A stretch of 64,000 nt of DNA from Turicibacter sanguinis (GCF_013046825.1 NZ_CP053187.1:1539501-1603500), one strand, 5' to 3'. Counted from the first letter of the stretch, positions 49,737 to 58,642 are shown. Notes: generated by a model from the sequence alone, not told the origin. Numbers and translations are program-made.

Positions 49737-51059
49737 ATGGATAAACATTTTAAAAAAAATCAGTCTATTAACGGATATAAAGTGACAAAAAGACTAGGTG
49801 AAGGTCGATATGGGATTGCTTATTTGGCAACAAATGAGCAATCTCAAAAAGTTGTAATTAAACAATTAAAAAAAGATATGCTTAAGGAAACGAGAAAAAA
49901 ACTGTTTTATGAAGAAAAGATATTAAAAAGTTTAGATCATCCAGCTATTCCGAAATTTATTGGAAAATTTAAAGAGGGGTCAACTGAAGGATATATTCTT
50001 GAATATATTGAAGGAAAAACATTTGATCAACTCATAAGACGAAATGAAGAAGTTTTTACCAAAGATGAAATCTATCATATTGCGGATCAATTACTTGATA
50101 TTTTGCAACCACTTCATGAACAAAATATTGTGCATCGCGATATTAGGTTACCTAATGTTATTGTCAAAGACAATAAAGAGTTAGCGCTTATTGATTTTGG
50201 GCTTGCAAGATATGTAGATAATCAGCGCTATGTTAAAGCCGTTGATTACTGGTATCTAGCTGATTTCCTTCTTCATCTTTACTACACGACATATAATGGA
50301 CTTGAAACATTGGAAAGACCATGGTATGACGAGCTTGATTTATATGATGAAGAAGAAAAGTTTCTTAAAAAACTATTAGGTATTTCAAAAGATAAGGCAA
50401 AGTATCATAGTATCGATGAGATTAGACAGGATTTAAATAAAGTAAAACAGATTCATCAACGAAAAAAAAAGGAAGAGGAGGGGATTAATGTGATTAGTGA
50501 GGTTGAGATACAAAAAATTCATCTTAAAAGTTTTAGAGCGAATATTTATAATCTAGAGCCATTTAGGGTAATTGGTTTAATTGATGTTGATGTGAAATAC
50601 AGTTATGGAATAGAGCGAGTAACGTTGGCTTTTTATCGCTCATCAGGAACGAATAATGGTAAGATTAAAGGACTTTGGTATCCGATTGTCGGAATTAAAC
50701 TTGAAACTGGACCGTTTACTGAGTTTACAGATTATTTAAACCATGCTTTGACGATGTCGACAAGACGAGGATATGGTAAAAAAGGCTGGTTAGCAAAATC
50801 AGTGTTTTTTACAGATAGCTATGTTCCCAAATCACGATTCCGTGGATTTTCTAACGGACCACATTATGAACCTCTTTTTGAAATCGGAAAAACATTAATG
50901 AATCTTTATGATGAGGATAGTTATTATGAAATGCACGAACTAGATGCAAAAACATTAGACGATCTTGTAATAGAAGACAGAATACTACCTGGTAATAAAC
51001 ATACTCAAAGAGAAAACTATAATCGATTAATGGCCGATATCATTAATGGGGTTAAATAG
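49737..51059 (+). CDS. Ser/Thr protein kinase paired with SR protein
   Basis: A 440-residue Hanks-type kinase. The glycine loop is GEGRYG (21-26), Lys42 is the ATP lysine, the catalytic loop is HRDIRLPN (133-140, with Arg where most kinases have Lys), and DFG is at 153-155. The activation segment is very short, with no APE motif (ARYVDNQRYVKAVDYWYLADFLLHL), as in CotH/Bud32-like simple kinases. Residues 250-440 form a separate region (ISEVEIQKIHLKSFRANIYN, later GRGYGKKGWLAKSVFFTDSYVP) that I do not recognise. There is no membrane segment. It is 25 bp after the SR-repeat gene and almost certainly cotranscribed, so phosphorylation of the SR repeats is the natural hypothesis. The ribosome site is weak, implying coupling. 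Confidence 0.88.
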   Translation: MDKHFKKNQSINGYKVTKRLGEGRYGIAYLATNEQSQKVVIKQLKKDMLKETRKKLFYEEKILKSLDHPAIPKFIGKFKEGSTEGYILEYIEGKTFDQLIRRNEEVFTKDEIYHIADQLLDILQPLHEQNIVHRDIRLPNVIVKDNKELALIDFGLARYVDNQRYVKAVDYWYLADFLLHLYYTTYNGLETLERPWYDELDLYDEEEKFLKKLLGISKDKAKYHSIDEIRQDLNKVKQIHQRKKKEEEGINVISEVEIQKIHLKSFRANIYNLEPFRVIGLIDVDVKYSYGIERVTLAFYRSSGTNNGKIKGLWYPIVGIKLETGPFTEFTDYLNHALTMSTRRGYGKKGWLAKSVFFTDSYVPKSRFRGFSNGPHYEPLFEIGKTLMNLYDEDSYYEMHELDAKTLDDLVIEDRILPGNKHTQRENYNRLMADIINGVK

Positions 51060-51079
51060 CGTAACCTTAAGTCAATCTA

Positions 51080-51126
51080 GCTGTAAGTTGTTTGAATACT
51101 TGTTCAAATGACTTACAGTTTTTTGT
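51080..51126 (+). terminator. Terminator of SR-protein/kinase operon
   Basis: CTGTAAGTTGTTTGAA pairs with TTCAAATGACTTACAG (one mismatch region), followed by six T. Confidence 0.88.
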
Positions 51127-51239
51127 TTTTTATCCTAATTTCGTATAAAATATCCAAGTATGGTACAAAATTTAATTAAATTTAAAAATTTTACATGAAA
51201 TTTTTTAAATATCATGGTAGAATATTTAAGTTGAAAATA

Positions 51240-51343
51240 TTCATCACACATATGGAGTAAGTGGTCAAGTGCTATGTAGATAGTGGTCATTTACAATGAA
51301 GTATGTGGTAGTAAAACAAAATTATAATTAGGAGGAAATAATT
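51240..51343 (+). promoter_or_regulatory. Probable S2 autoregulatory leader
   Basis: A leader of about 100 nt between a TAGAAT -10 (about 51218) and the rpsB ribosome site. CACATA near 51246 can pair with TATGTG near 51303, enclosing two copies of AGTGGTCA and a GTAAGTG/CATTTAC arm. Ribosomal-protein operons of Firmicutes often carry such leaders; the specific S2 fold is not confirmed. Confidence 0.4.
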
Positions 51344-52078
51344 ATGGCAATTATTTCAATGAAACAATTATTAGAAGCTGGGGTACACTTCGGACACCAA
51401 ACTCGTCGTTGGAACCCAAAAATGAAACAATACATCTTCACAAGCCGTAACGGAATCTACATCATCGACTTACAAAAATCATCTAAAAAAATCGATGAAG
51501 CTTATGCAGCAATGCAAGAAGTAACTAAAGATGGTGGAAAAGTAGTATTCGTTGGGACTAAAAAACAAGCTCAAGAAGCTATCAAAGAAGAAGCTATCCG
51601 TGGTGGACAATACTGGGTTAACCAACGTTGGTTAGGTGGAACTTTAACTAACTTCAAAACTATCCAATCTCGTATTGCACGTTTAGAGCAATTAGAAGCT
51701 ATGGAACAAGACGGTACTTTCGAAGTATTACCTAAAAAAGAGGTAATCAACTTACGTAAAGAAATGGAACGTTTAAATAAATTCTTAGGCGGAATCCGCG
51801 AAATGAAAGAATTACCAGCTGCAATGTTCGTAGTTGACCCACGTAGCGAGCGCATCGCAATCGCTGAAGCACGTAAATTAAACATCCCTGTATTCGGTAT
51901 CGTAGATACTAACTGTGATCCAGATGATGTTGATTACGTAATTCCTGCAAACGATGATGCAATCCGCGCTGTACGTTTAATCGTTGGTAAAATGGTTGAC
52001 GGAATCATCGAAGCTAACCAAGGTGCTGCTGAAGAAGTAGTAACTGAAGAAGTAGCTGTTGAAGCTGCTGCTGAGTAA
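51344..52078 (+). CDS. rpsB: 30S ribosomal protein S2
   Basis: A 244-residue S2. It begins [29 protein letters not shown] and includes [31 protein letters not shown] and [31 protein letters not shown]. It has an acidic Glu/Val/Ala tail of about 20 residues. Its codon use is more C-ending than its neighbours, as expected for a highly expressed gene. A strong AGGAGG site precedes it. The usual partner tsf (elongation factor Ts) is absent: a terminator follows after 11 bp, then a glycosidase gene. Confidence 0.98.
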   Translation: MAIISMKQLLEAGVHFGHQTRRWNPKMKQYIFTSRNGIYIIDLQKSSKKIDEAYAAMQEVTKDGGKVVFVGTKKQAQEAIKEEAIRGGQYWVNQRWLGGTLTNFKTIQSRIARLEQLEAMEQDGTFEVLPKKEVINLRKEMERLNKFLGGIREMKELPAAMFVVDPRSERIAIAEARKLNIPVFGIVDTNCDPDDVDYVIPANDDAIRAVRLIVGKMVDGIIEANQGAAEEVVTEEVAVEAAAE

Positions 52079-52089
52079 TTTTTACTCTT

Positions 52090-52127
52090 AAAAACACTTA
52101 TCTCGTAAGAGATAGGTGTTTTTTTTT
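52090..52127 (+). terminator. Terminator of rpsB
   Basis: AAAAACACTTATCTC and GAGATAGGTGTTTTT form a 15-bp stem with a 4-nt loop, followed by a long T run. Confidence 0.93.
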
Positions 52128-52131
52128 AGTA

Positions 52132-52160
52132 TTGACATAAATTGTAAGCGGTGTTATAGT
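52132..52160 (+). promoter_or_regulatory. Promoter of galactanase gene with cre-like site
   Basis: TTGACA and TATAGT with a 17-nt spacer. The spacer and -10 contain TGTAAGCGGTGTTA (52143-52156), which resembles the CcpA catabolite-response element. Binding there would block RNA polymerase, so glucose repression is expected. Confidence 0.65.
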
Positions 52161-52202
52161 GATTTTAATCTACTAAGATGGAAACAAAAAGGGGGAATAA
52201 TA

Positions 52203-53276
52203 ATGAATTTTATAAAAGGAATGGATGTTTCAATGCTTCAAGAACTTGAATCAGAGGGAGCAAAATACTATTTAGACGGACAAGAAATGGATATCTTTGA
52301 CTTATTTAAGCAAAAAGGAATTAACTCTATTCGATTGAGACTTTGGAATTATCCTTATGATGAAACAGGGGCACCTTATGGTGGGGGAACGAATGACTTA
52401 GAAACAACAATCAATCTAGCTAAACGTTTAACTGAAAGTGGATTAGATTTTATTTTAGATTTTCACTATAGTGATTTTTGGGCAGATCCTAAAAAACAAG
52501 TGAAACCTAAAGCGTGGACTGATTTGACTGGCCGAGATTTAGAAAACGCCGTGCATGATTATACGTTAGAGACACTTAAAACATTAAAACAAAATGGTAT
52601 TCAACCGACATGTGTGCAAGTTGGAAATGAAATTACGTACGGATTTTTATGGGGAGACGGGCATATTTCTAATTTAGAAGGAATGACATCCCTACTTCAA
52701 GCAGGAATTTCGGCCGTTAGAGAATTCGATTCAACAATCAAAATTATGCTTCATTTAGATTATGGAACGGATAATAGACTATATCGAGAATGGTTTAGCA
52801 GTGTTAAAAAGTATGAACTCGACTTCGATTTAATTGGCATGTCGTATTATCCTTATTGGAATGGCAGTCTTGAAGTATTGTTAGCTAATATGAACGATAT
52901 TAGCCAAAGATTTGATAAAGATATTGTCATTGCAGAAACAGCTTTTTGTTATACAACGGACTCACTTGGATGTAATGGGATGATTGTTGATGAAGAGCTT
53001 GCCAAAAATGTTCCTTATGAACCAACCAAAGAAGGACAAAAGGAATACTTAGAAGCCTTACTTAATATCATTAAAAGTGTCAGAGATAATCGTGGGGTTG
53101 GTCTTATTTACTGGGAACCATCATGGTTGCCAATTCCTCATGTTGCCTGGGCTAAAGAGGCGGGGGCTAAATATGCTAATGATGAAGGTGAGCTAGGAAA
53201 CTCGTGGGCAAATCAAGCTTTATTTGATGAAAGCGGGAATGCTAATCCAGCATTAGATATTTTCTTAAATGATTAA
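52203..53276 (+). CDS. GH53 endo-beta-1,4-galactanase, cytosolic
   Basis: A 357-residue family 53 glycoside hydrolase cutting beta-1,4-galactan side chains of type I arabinogalactan. The (beta/alpha)8 barrel begins GMDVSMLQELESEGA and includes SIRLRLWNYP, FILDFHYSDFWADP, the acid/base Glu143 in VQVGNEITYG and the nucleophile Glu245 in IVIAETAF. I start it at ATG 52203 after AGGGGGAAT; the upstream frame overlaps the promoter. Most GH53 enzymes are secreted, but this one has no signal peptide, so it should act on imported galacto-oligosaccharides. No transporter adjoins. Confidence 0.92.
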   Translation: MNFIKGMDVSMLQELESEGAKYYLDGQEMDIFDLFKQKGINSIRLRLWNYPYDETGAPYGGGTNDLETTINLAKRLTESGLDFILDFHYSDFWADPKKQVKPKAWTDLTGRDLENAVHDYTLETLKTLKQNGIQPTCVQVGNEITYGFLWGDGHISNLEGMTSLLQAGISAVREFDSTIKIMLHLDYGTDNRLYREWFSSVKKYELDFDLIGMSYYPYWNGSLEVLLANMNDISQRFDKDIVIAETAFCYTTDSLGCNGMIVDEELAKNVPYEPTKEGQKEYLEALLNIIKSVRDNRGVGLIYWEPSWLPIPHVAWAKEAGAKYANDEGELGNSWANQALFDESGNANPALDIFLND

Positions 53277-53283
53277 AAAAGAA

Positions 53284-53335
53284 TGCACTTGTCAGGATCT
53301 AGAAAATTTATAGATTTGGATAAGTGCTTTTTATA
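53284..53335 (+). terminator. Terminator after galactanase gene
   Basis: GCACTTGTC pairs with GATAAGTGC, with an inner ATCTA/TAGAT arm, followed by T residues. Confidence 0.75.
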
Positions 53336-53604
53336 TGATAAAATATAAAAATTTAAAATTAAGTTCAAGAATTTTCATTGTTTGACTTTAAATACCATAA
53401 TGTTATAATCAATGTTGGCAAGTGCGGAAAATGTTATTATTTGTCGAGATACTGTATAAATATATTTACTTGAAGATACGTTTTTCTTTATTAAGAAGGA
53501 TATATCTATTAAATATTGTATTAATTAAGTAAAGGGATGATAGATAATAGGTTTAATTTGGCACTGTCCAATTTTTTATAAAATGGTAGTTAGAGGTGGT
53601 TAGC
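53336..53604 (+). promoter_or_regulatory. Promoter and long leader of AspT-family gene
   Basis: TTGACT (53382-53387) and TATAAT (53404-53409), 16-nt spacer, lie about 195 bases upstream of the start codon. The leader in between shows no recognised riboswitch or reading frame. Confidence 0.6.
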
Positions 53605-55290
53605 ATGTTGTGGTTAATTGATATTTTAAAATCTCGTCCTGAACTAGCTTTGTTCTTAACATTAGCTATTGGGTATGCAGTTGGAAAAATTCAAATTGGC
53701 ACATTTAAAGTTGGAGCAGTTACGGGAGTTCTAATAACAGGTGTTGTGGTAGGTCAGTTGAATATTGTGATTGATCCAACGATTAAATCGGTATTCTTTC
53801 TTTTCTTTTTATTTACGCTTGGTTATAATGCAGGACCACAATTTTTTAAAGGGCTTAAGAAAGAAGGACTATCACAAGTTATTTTTACGTTTCTTGTTTG
53901 TGTGATTGGATTGATTTCTACGATTGTTGTCGCAAAATTATTTTCATATCATGCAGGACAAGCTTCAGGGCTCGCGGCAGGGGCATTAACTCAGTCGGCT
54001 ATTATTGGCGTATCACAAGATGCTATTTTAAATTTACCTGTTGAAGATACAATCAAAACTCAAATGATAAACTTTGTTCCAGTTGGTTACGCTGTAACTT
54101 ATATATTTGGGACGATTGGAGCTGCTTTTGTATTATCAACTTTTGGCCCTAAAATACTTGGCGTTAACTTAGAAGAAGAAAGTAATAAACTAGACCATGC
54201 TTCGCGTGTAGCAATTGAGGATGAGTTACTGAAATCATGTGCAGGTGAAGTTATTTATCGAGTTTATAAGATAGATGAAAAATTTATTGGACAACGTGTA
54301 GAGCAGGTTGAAAAACAACTGTCAACTGAACCGATTCGTCTTTTTATTGCACGAATTAAACGTTCAAATCAGATATTAATCCCAACGGCTGATGAGATCA
54401 TTCAAAAAGAGGATAGAATTGCGATTGTATTTAAAGAAAAAGATTTACCGAATGTTTATTTTGCTGAAATTGGAACAGAAGTTATGGATTATCAGTTAAC
54501 TAGATTGGAAACAGAATCTGTGGCTATTTATTTGAAGAATGTAGAATTAAATGGGAAAACCGTTAAGCATATTGATAACGATGTCTTAACGCGCCATGTT
54601 TTTATTTCAAAAATTCAACGTGCTGGGGAAGAAATAGCATATGATGATCATACCATCATACAAAAGCATGATGTGATAACTTTAACGGGACCTAAAAATG
54701 AAGTAGAAGCGATGAGTTCTGTTATTGGAAAAGTTGCTCGTAAAACAGATGAAACAGATATGATTTTCGTTGCACTAGGTATTTTGTTAGGTTCTTTAAT
54801 TGGAATTCCAACTTTAATGCTTGGAAAGATTGGCATTAGCTTATCAACAAGCGGTGGCGCTTTAATCATGGGATTAATTTTTGGATTTTTACATTCACGT
54901 CGACCGACTGTTGGTAACATCCCTAAAGGAACAGCATGGTTTTTAAGTAATGTTGGTTTAGCGGTATTTGTTGCTATTGTAGGAATTAGTGCGGGTCCTG
55001 GATTTATATCGGGATTACGTGAATCAGGAATGAGTTTTCTATTAGCAGGAGTTATCGTGACACTCATTCCAACATTCTCAGGTATTCTTCTAGGAAAGTA
55101 TGTATTCAAATTTTCAGCTCCGGTTACATTAGGAGCTACAGCTGGGGCTTTAACAGTAACAGCAGCTCTTGGGGCTGTTTGTGAGAAAGCGAAGAGCAAC
55201 GCTCCTGTTCTTGGATATACAATCCCGTATGCTGTTGGTAATATTTTATTAACGATTTGGGGATCTTTAATTATTCTCTTTTTCTCATAA
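53605..55290 (+). CDS. AspT/YidE-family antiporter with two TrkA-C domains
   Basis: A 561-residue transporter. An N-terminal block of five or six helices contains FTLGYNAGPQFFKGLKKEG. Two soluble regulator-of-conductance C (TrkA-C) domains follow at about 205-285 and 290-370 (each with an I-x-E/D-I-L-I-P-like strand pattern). A second membrane block has the matching FVAIVGISAGPGFISGLRESG. This duplicated G-x3-GPxF layout is the aspartate:alanine exchanger (AspT) family. AspT proper exchanges dicarboxylic amino acids and helps generate proton-motive force; the substrate here is unknown. ATG 53605 follows GAGGTGG; an upstream GTG lies in that site. Confidence 0.9.
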   Translation: MLWLIDILKSRPELALFLTLAIGYAVGKIQIGTFKVGAVTGVLITGVVVGQLNIVIDPTIKSVFFLFFLFTLGYNAGPQFFKGLKKEGLSQVIFTFLVCVIGLISTIVVAKLFSYHAGQASGLAAGALTQSAIIGVSQDAILNLPVEDTIKTQMINFVPVGYAVTYIFGTIGAAFVLSTFGPKILGVNLEEESNKLDHASRVAIEDELLKSCAGEVIYRVYKIDEKFIGQRVEQVEKQLSTEPIRLFIARIKRSNQILIPTADEIIQKEDRIAIVFKEKDLPNVYFAEIGTEVMDYQLTRLETESVAIYLKNVELNGKTVKHIDNDVLTRHVFISKIQRAGEEIAYDDHTIIQKHDVITLTGPKNEVEAMSSVIGKVARKTDETDMIFVALGILLGSLIGIPTLMLGKIGISLSTSGGALIMGLIFGFLHSRRPTVGNIPKGTAWFLSNVGLAVFVAIVGISAGPGFISGLRESGMSFLLAGVIVTLIPTFSGILLGKYVFKFSAPVTLGATAGALTVTAALGAVCEKAKSNAPVLGYTIPYAVGNILLTIWGSLIILFFS

Positions 55291-55293
55291 ATT

Positions 55294-55430
55294 ATATAAG
55301 TCCAGATAAGTTTTTTACATTTGGAAAACTTTTATTTTCTCTAGTAAGTGAGGATGGCGATGATATGCCTCCTGAAGATAGGATATATTCGTACCAAAAA
55401 AATTTGGCAATCGAGACTCATGTTTAATAG
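55294..55430 (-). repeat. Intergenic palindromic repeat, copy E, extended
   Basis: The core ATATAAGTCCAGATAAG, then TTTTTTACATTTGGAAAACT (55294-55335), is followed by a tail that ends GAGACTCATGTTTAATA near 55428. Core and tail both match copy F, so the unit is about 115-135 bp. Confidence 0.65.
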
Positions 55431-55445
55431 GTAGAAATAAGTATT

Positions 55446-55482
55446 AAAAAACTTCTCACTTTTTGAGAAGTTTTTTTTGTTA
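55446..55482 (+). terminator. Terminator before the CcdA-TlpA gene
   Basis: AAAAAACTTCTC and GAGAAGTTTTTT around a short loop, then T residues. It ends transcription of the AspT-family unit. Confidence 0.88.
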
Positions 55483-55558
55483 TGATTCTTTATTGTTTTA
55501 ATAAACAATATTTGGTAGAGTATTTCTATATATAAGCCAAATTAGGAGGAAAAACTGA

Positions 55559-56701
55559 ATGGAAGTTTTGGGAATTATTATCGTCTTAATTGAGGGAATT
55601 TTATCATTCTTTTCACCTTGCATCATTCCTCTCTTACCGATTTACTTAGGAATATTATCAACAAGTGATAGTGAAGAAAAATTATTTCATAAAAGTGGAT
55701 TGTTTAAAAATACAATCGCCTTTGTACTAGGCATTTCGACAACATTCATCTTACTAGGACTTTCTTTTCAATCGCTAAGTTCACTTTTAGCAAAATATCA
55801 AAACACGATAACTCTCGTGGGGGGAATTATCATCGTTATCATGGGACTCTTTTATATGGGAGTGCTAAAAATTCCATTTTTAAATCAAGAAAAAAGAATG
55901 CACATTCAAACAAAACGTATGAACATATTGAGCGCCTATCTGCTCGGATTTACGTTTAGTTTTGGCTGGACACCTTGCATCGGACCAATGCTTGCGTCGG
56001 TTTTAATGATGTCAATTACCCAAAGTTTCGTTCTCATTGTGGTTTATACAATGGGATTTATCATTCCGTTTATGATTGTCGCACTATTTTATAATCGATT
56101 GTTACATTTCTTAACTTGGATTAAATGTAACATGGACAAGATTAAGCTCGTAGGAGGAGCGGTGTTGATTATTTCAGGAGCAGTCATGATTTGGGGAAGC
56201 ATGAATGTTTTAAACGCTGAATCGATTGAAAATCAAACCAACATTTCAGAAGAAACCTCAGCTGAAGAAGGAATCAAAGCCATTGATTTTGAGCTAAAAG
56301 ATCAGTTTGGAAAAATACATCAGTTGAGTGATTACAAGGGAAAAATTGTGTATTTAACTTTCTGGACAACATGGTGTAAAAATTGTGTGGCAGAACTTCC
56401 GATTCTAAATCAATTATACGAAGAATATGGATTTAATGAAGATGACGTTGCTATTTTAACGATTGCCTCTCCTAATGTTGGACGAGAAGGTGATGAAGAA
56501 TATATTAAATCATTTATTGAACAAAATGGATATACACTCCCAGTTTTAATGGACGATGGAGGAATGATTGCGTCATACTATGGAATTCAGGCTATTCCGA
56601 CAAATTTTGTTATTAAACCTGATGGAACGGTCCTTGGTTATATTCCAGGGCGAGTTGGAGAAGAAACAATTCGTAAATTAATTGAAGAAGTAAAAGAGTA
56701 A
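55559..56701 (+). CDS. CcdA/DsbD-like membrane protein fused to TlpA-type thioredoxin
   Basis: A 380-residue fusion. Residues 1-215 form a CcdA-type six-helix domain with the redox cysteines Cys21 (FFSPCIIPLLP) and Cys140 (FGWTPCIGPM). After a linker, residues 240-380 form an extracytoplasmic TlpA/ResA-like thioredoxin with WTTWCKNC (Cys273/Cys276) and the cis-proline in IQAIPTNFV. CcdA moves electrons from cytosolic thioredoxin across the membrane, and here the acceptor is tethered. The likely role is reduction of secreted disulfides or methionine sulfoxide, or cytochrome maturation. The thioredoxin-like protein at 7215 could be a donor. It has an AGGAGGAAA ribosome site and is a single gene. 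Confidence 0.93.
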   Translation: MEVLGIIIVLIEGILSFFSPCIIPLLPIYLGILSTSDSEEKLFHKSGLFKNTIAFVLGISTTFILLGLSFQSLSSLLAKYQNTITLVGGIIIVIMGLFYMGVLKIPFLNQEKRMHIQTKRMNILSAYLLGFTFSFGWTPCIGPMLASVLMMSITQSFVLIVVYTMGFIIPFMIVALFYNRLLHFLTWIKCNMDKIKLVGGAVLIISGAVMIWGSMNVLNAESIENQTNISEETSAEEGIKAIDFELKDQFGKIHQLSDYKGKIVYLTFWTTWCKNCVAELPILNQLYEEYGFNEDDVAILTIASPNVGREGDEEYIKSFIEQNGYTLPVLMDDGGMIASYYGIQAIPTNFVIKPDGTVLGYIPGRVGEETIRKLIEEVKE

Positions 56702-56703
56702 TA

Positions 56704-56746
56704 AAAAAAGTATGGTCTTATCGTAAAGTGAGATCATACTTTTTTA
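56704..56746 (+). terminator. Terminator after CcdA-TlpA gene
   Basis: AAAAAGTATGGTCT pairs with AGATCATACTTTTT (one G-T pair), followed by T residues. Confidence 0.88.
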
Positions 56747-56810
56747 TATTGACGACTTAAAAGTGCCAAGGGATAAGTGTAGCTATTTTGATGCAGTGAT
56801 GGTGTAAAGA

Positions 56811-56930
56811 TATATAAGTCCAGACAAGTTTTTCACACTTGGAAAACTTGTCTGGGCTATAGTTAAACCTAAGTATCAAAAAGACTCCGGTACTGAGACT
56901 CATTTATAATAATGACATACATTTCTGTTT
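56811..56930 (-). repeat. Intergenic palindromic repeat, copy F, best palindrome
   Basis: The core is a perfect 13-bp inverted repeat, CCAGACAAGTTTT (56820-56832) with AAAACTTGTCTGG (56843-56855), loop 10 nt, no T run. The tail contains AAGTATCAAAAAGACT and GAGACTCATTTATAATAATG, shared with copy E and, on the other strand, copy A. Confidence 0.7.
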
Positions 56931-56988
56931 CTATATAGATGAGAAGATGGCTGAAATAATCATACTATTCAAAGGATGTGAACGATTA

Positions 56989-57507
56989 TTAATCTTTATA
57001 AGTATATGTTACAGAGACATGACTTAAGAGCTCATTTAATTTCTTATTAAGTTTGAAATCTTTACTATCAATAAAAATCATGGTACTTGCTTGCCATAAA
57101 ATCACACTAGCAGATGTGTCAATGAGAGTATTAAGAAAGGTTTCGGGATAATAAATCTGAAGATAGTAATTTACAATAAAGAAAATTAAAGCAGTCAATA
57201 CATAATAAATTAATCGTAAAATTGATAGTCGACGAATTTGATTTTCATAATTTGAAAAAGATTGATAGTAGTTTTGAATTCCTTCTACAGATAAATTTTC
57301 TTTTGCACAATCCTTGATAGAATGAGGTAAAAAGATATGCAGATTTAACTCGGGAATCTGTTTTAAATCTCTGTTAAAAAGAGCCTCTTTTAACAATGCG
57401 TCAATATTTTCATTGACTGTTCGGATGTTTAAAGGTCGACAATCAATTTCGTTGAAAATCGCATCATAACTCTCTAGCTGGATGGGGACGGTAATAATTT
57501 CTTTCAT
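56989..57507 (-). CDS. Membrane protein of unknown function
   Basis: A 172-residue protein with two hydrophobic segments in its middle (about residues 96-117, LRLIYYVLTALIFFIVNYYLQIY, and about 127-147, LIDTSASVILWQASTMIFI) flanked by hydrophilic ends. The N-terminal 90 residues (ITVPIQLESYDAIFNEIDCRPLNIRTVNENIDALLKEAL) look like a small cytosolic alpha/beta domain. I do not recognise a family. It lies between the repeat copy F and the GH43 gene, divergent from the latter. A CGGAGAG ribosome site precedes the ATG. Confidence 0.75.
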   Translation of the reverse strand: MKEIITVPIQLESYDAIFNEIDCRPLNIRTVNENIDALLKEALFNRDLKQIPELNLHIFLPHSIKDCAKENLSVEGIQNYYQSFSNYENQIRRLSILRLIYYVLTALIFFIVNYYLQIYYPETFLNTLIDTSASVILWQASTMIFIDSKDFKLNKKLNELLSHVSVTYTYKD

Positions 57508-57700
57508 TATAAAAACTCTCCGTATGATAAAAAATGAATAATATTAGGATGGGAAATTTTCATTAATTTATTTTATAAGAAAGGGGTTTTAAAAAAAATG
57601 AAATGATGGTAAGATGAAGTTGTATTTGAATTGTGCGAAATGGGACAGGGGATATGTTAAAAAATGTATGAATCATGTATTAAAAGAGCGGGGATTTTTG

Positions 57701-58642
57701 ATGCAGGCTTATTTATTTGTTCATTTTAGAGAAAAATCGACACCAGATGGTGAACAAGTCCATTTTGGTTTAAGTAAAGACGGATTTCACTGGGAAGCAG
57801 TCAATCAAGGGCGTCCAATTGCATGGGCCTATTATGGAGATAAAGGAGTTCGTGATTTCACGATTGTTCGTTGTCACGATCGCCAAAAATTTTATATTTT
57901 TGCTACTGACTTAAGTCTAGCTTATGGAATGCGTAATCAATATCATAACTCATGGTATGAAATTTCGGTTAATGGAAGCAAATATTTCTCAGTTTGGGAA
58001 TCAGATGATTTAGTAAACTGGTCAGAACAACGCCTTGTTAAAATCGGGGATGATAAGTTTGGATGTATGTGGGCACCAGATCTTATTTTTGATAAAGAAA
58101 ATGAAGACTACGTTCTTCATTGGTCATCACCTCACCATGATTATCCAAATGGAGAAAAAGGTATTTACTACAGTCGTACAAAAGATTTTGAACACTTTAC
58201 CAAACCAGAAGTTCTTTATCGTAAATCGGATAGTGGTGTCATTGATTCAGCGATTTACGAAGAAAATGGGATATACTACATGTTCGTTAAAAGTGAAGAG
58301 AATCCTGCTAAAAATATGCTGCTCAAAGCCAATCAAGTGACAGGACCTTACACACGCATTGAAAAGTTTGATGAATGTATGGCAGATCTCGCAACACATG
58401 TCTATGAAGCGCCAACAGCAGTTTGTTTAGAGGATGGAAAATGGTGCTTGTTCTTAGATTATTATGGTGTCCGTGGGGCAGGCCAAGGATATGTGCCATT
58501 TGTTTCTGATGATATTTCAGAAGGGAAGTTTGAACGTTCAGATGCAAGTTTTAGCTTCCCTTACGGATTCAAACATGGAACCATTTTACCCATTACGCTT
58601 GAAGAATACGAACGGATAAAAAATCATAAATGGGAAGCATAG
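57701..58642 (+). CDS. GH43-like glycosidase, cytosolic
   Basis: A 313-residue five-bladed beta-propeller glycosidase resembling GH43-type arabinosidases/xylosidases. It includes FVHFREKSTPDGEQVHFGLSKDGFHWEAV, GVRDFTIVRC (blade-1 aspartate), FGCMWAPDLIFD (second acidic residue) and DSGVIDSAIYEENGIYYMFVK, with AHVYEAPTAVCLED-type later blades. There is no signal peptide, so like the GH53 enzyme it acts inside the cell, probably on imported plant oligosaccharides. I favour ATG 57701, because the conserved family start aligns there. In-frame starts up to 29 codons upstream exist, and the ribosome site (GCGGGGAT) is only moderate. Confidence 0.82.
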   Translation: MQAYLFVHFREKSTPDGEQVHFGLSKDGFHWEAVNQGRPIAWAYYGDKGVRDFTIVRCHDRQKFYIFATDLSLAYGMRNQYHNSWYEISVNGSKYFSVWESDDLVNWSEQRLVKIGDDKFGCMWAPDLIFDKENEDYVLHWSSPHHDYPNGEKGIYYSRTKDFEHFTKPEVLYRKSDSGVIDSAIYEENGIYYMFVKSEENPAKNMLLKANQVTGPYTRIEKFDECMADLATHVYEAPTAVCLEDGKWCLFLDYYGVRGAGQGYVPFVSDDISEGKFERSDASFSFPYGFKHGTILPITLEEYERIKNHKWEA

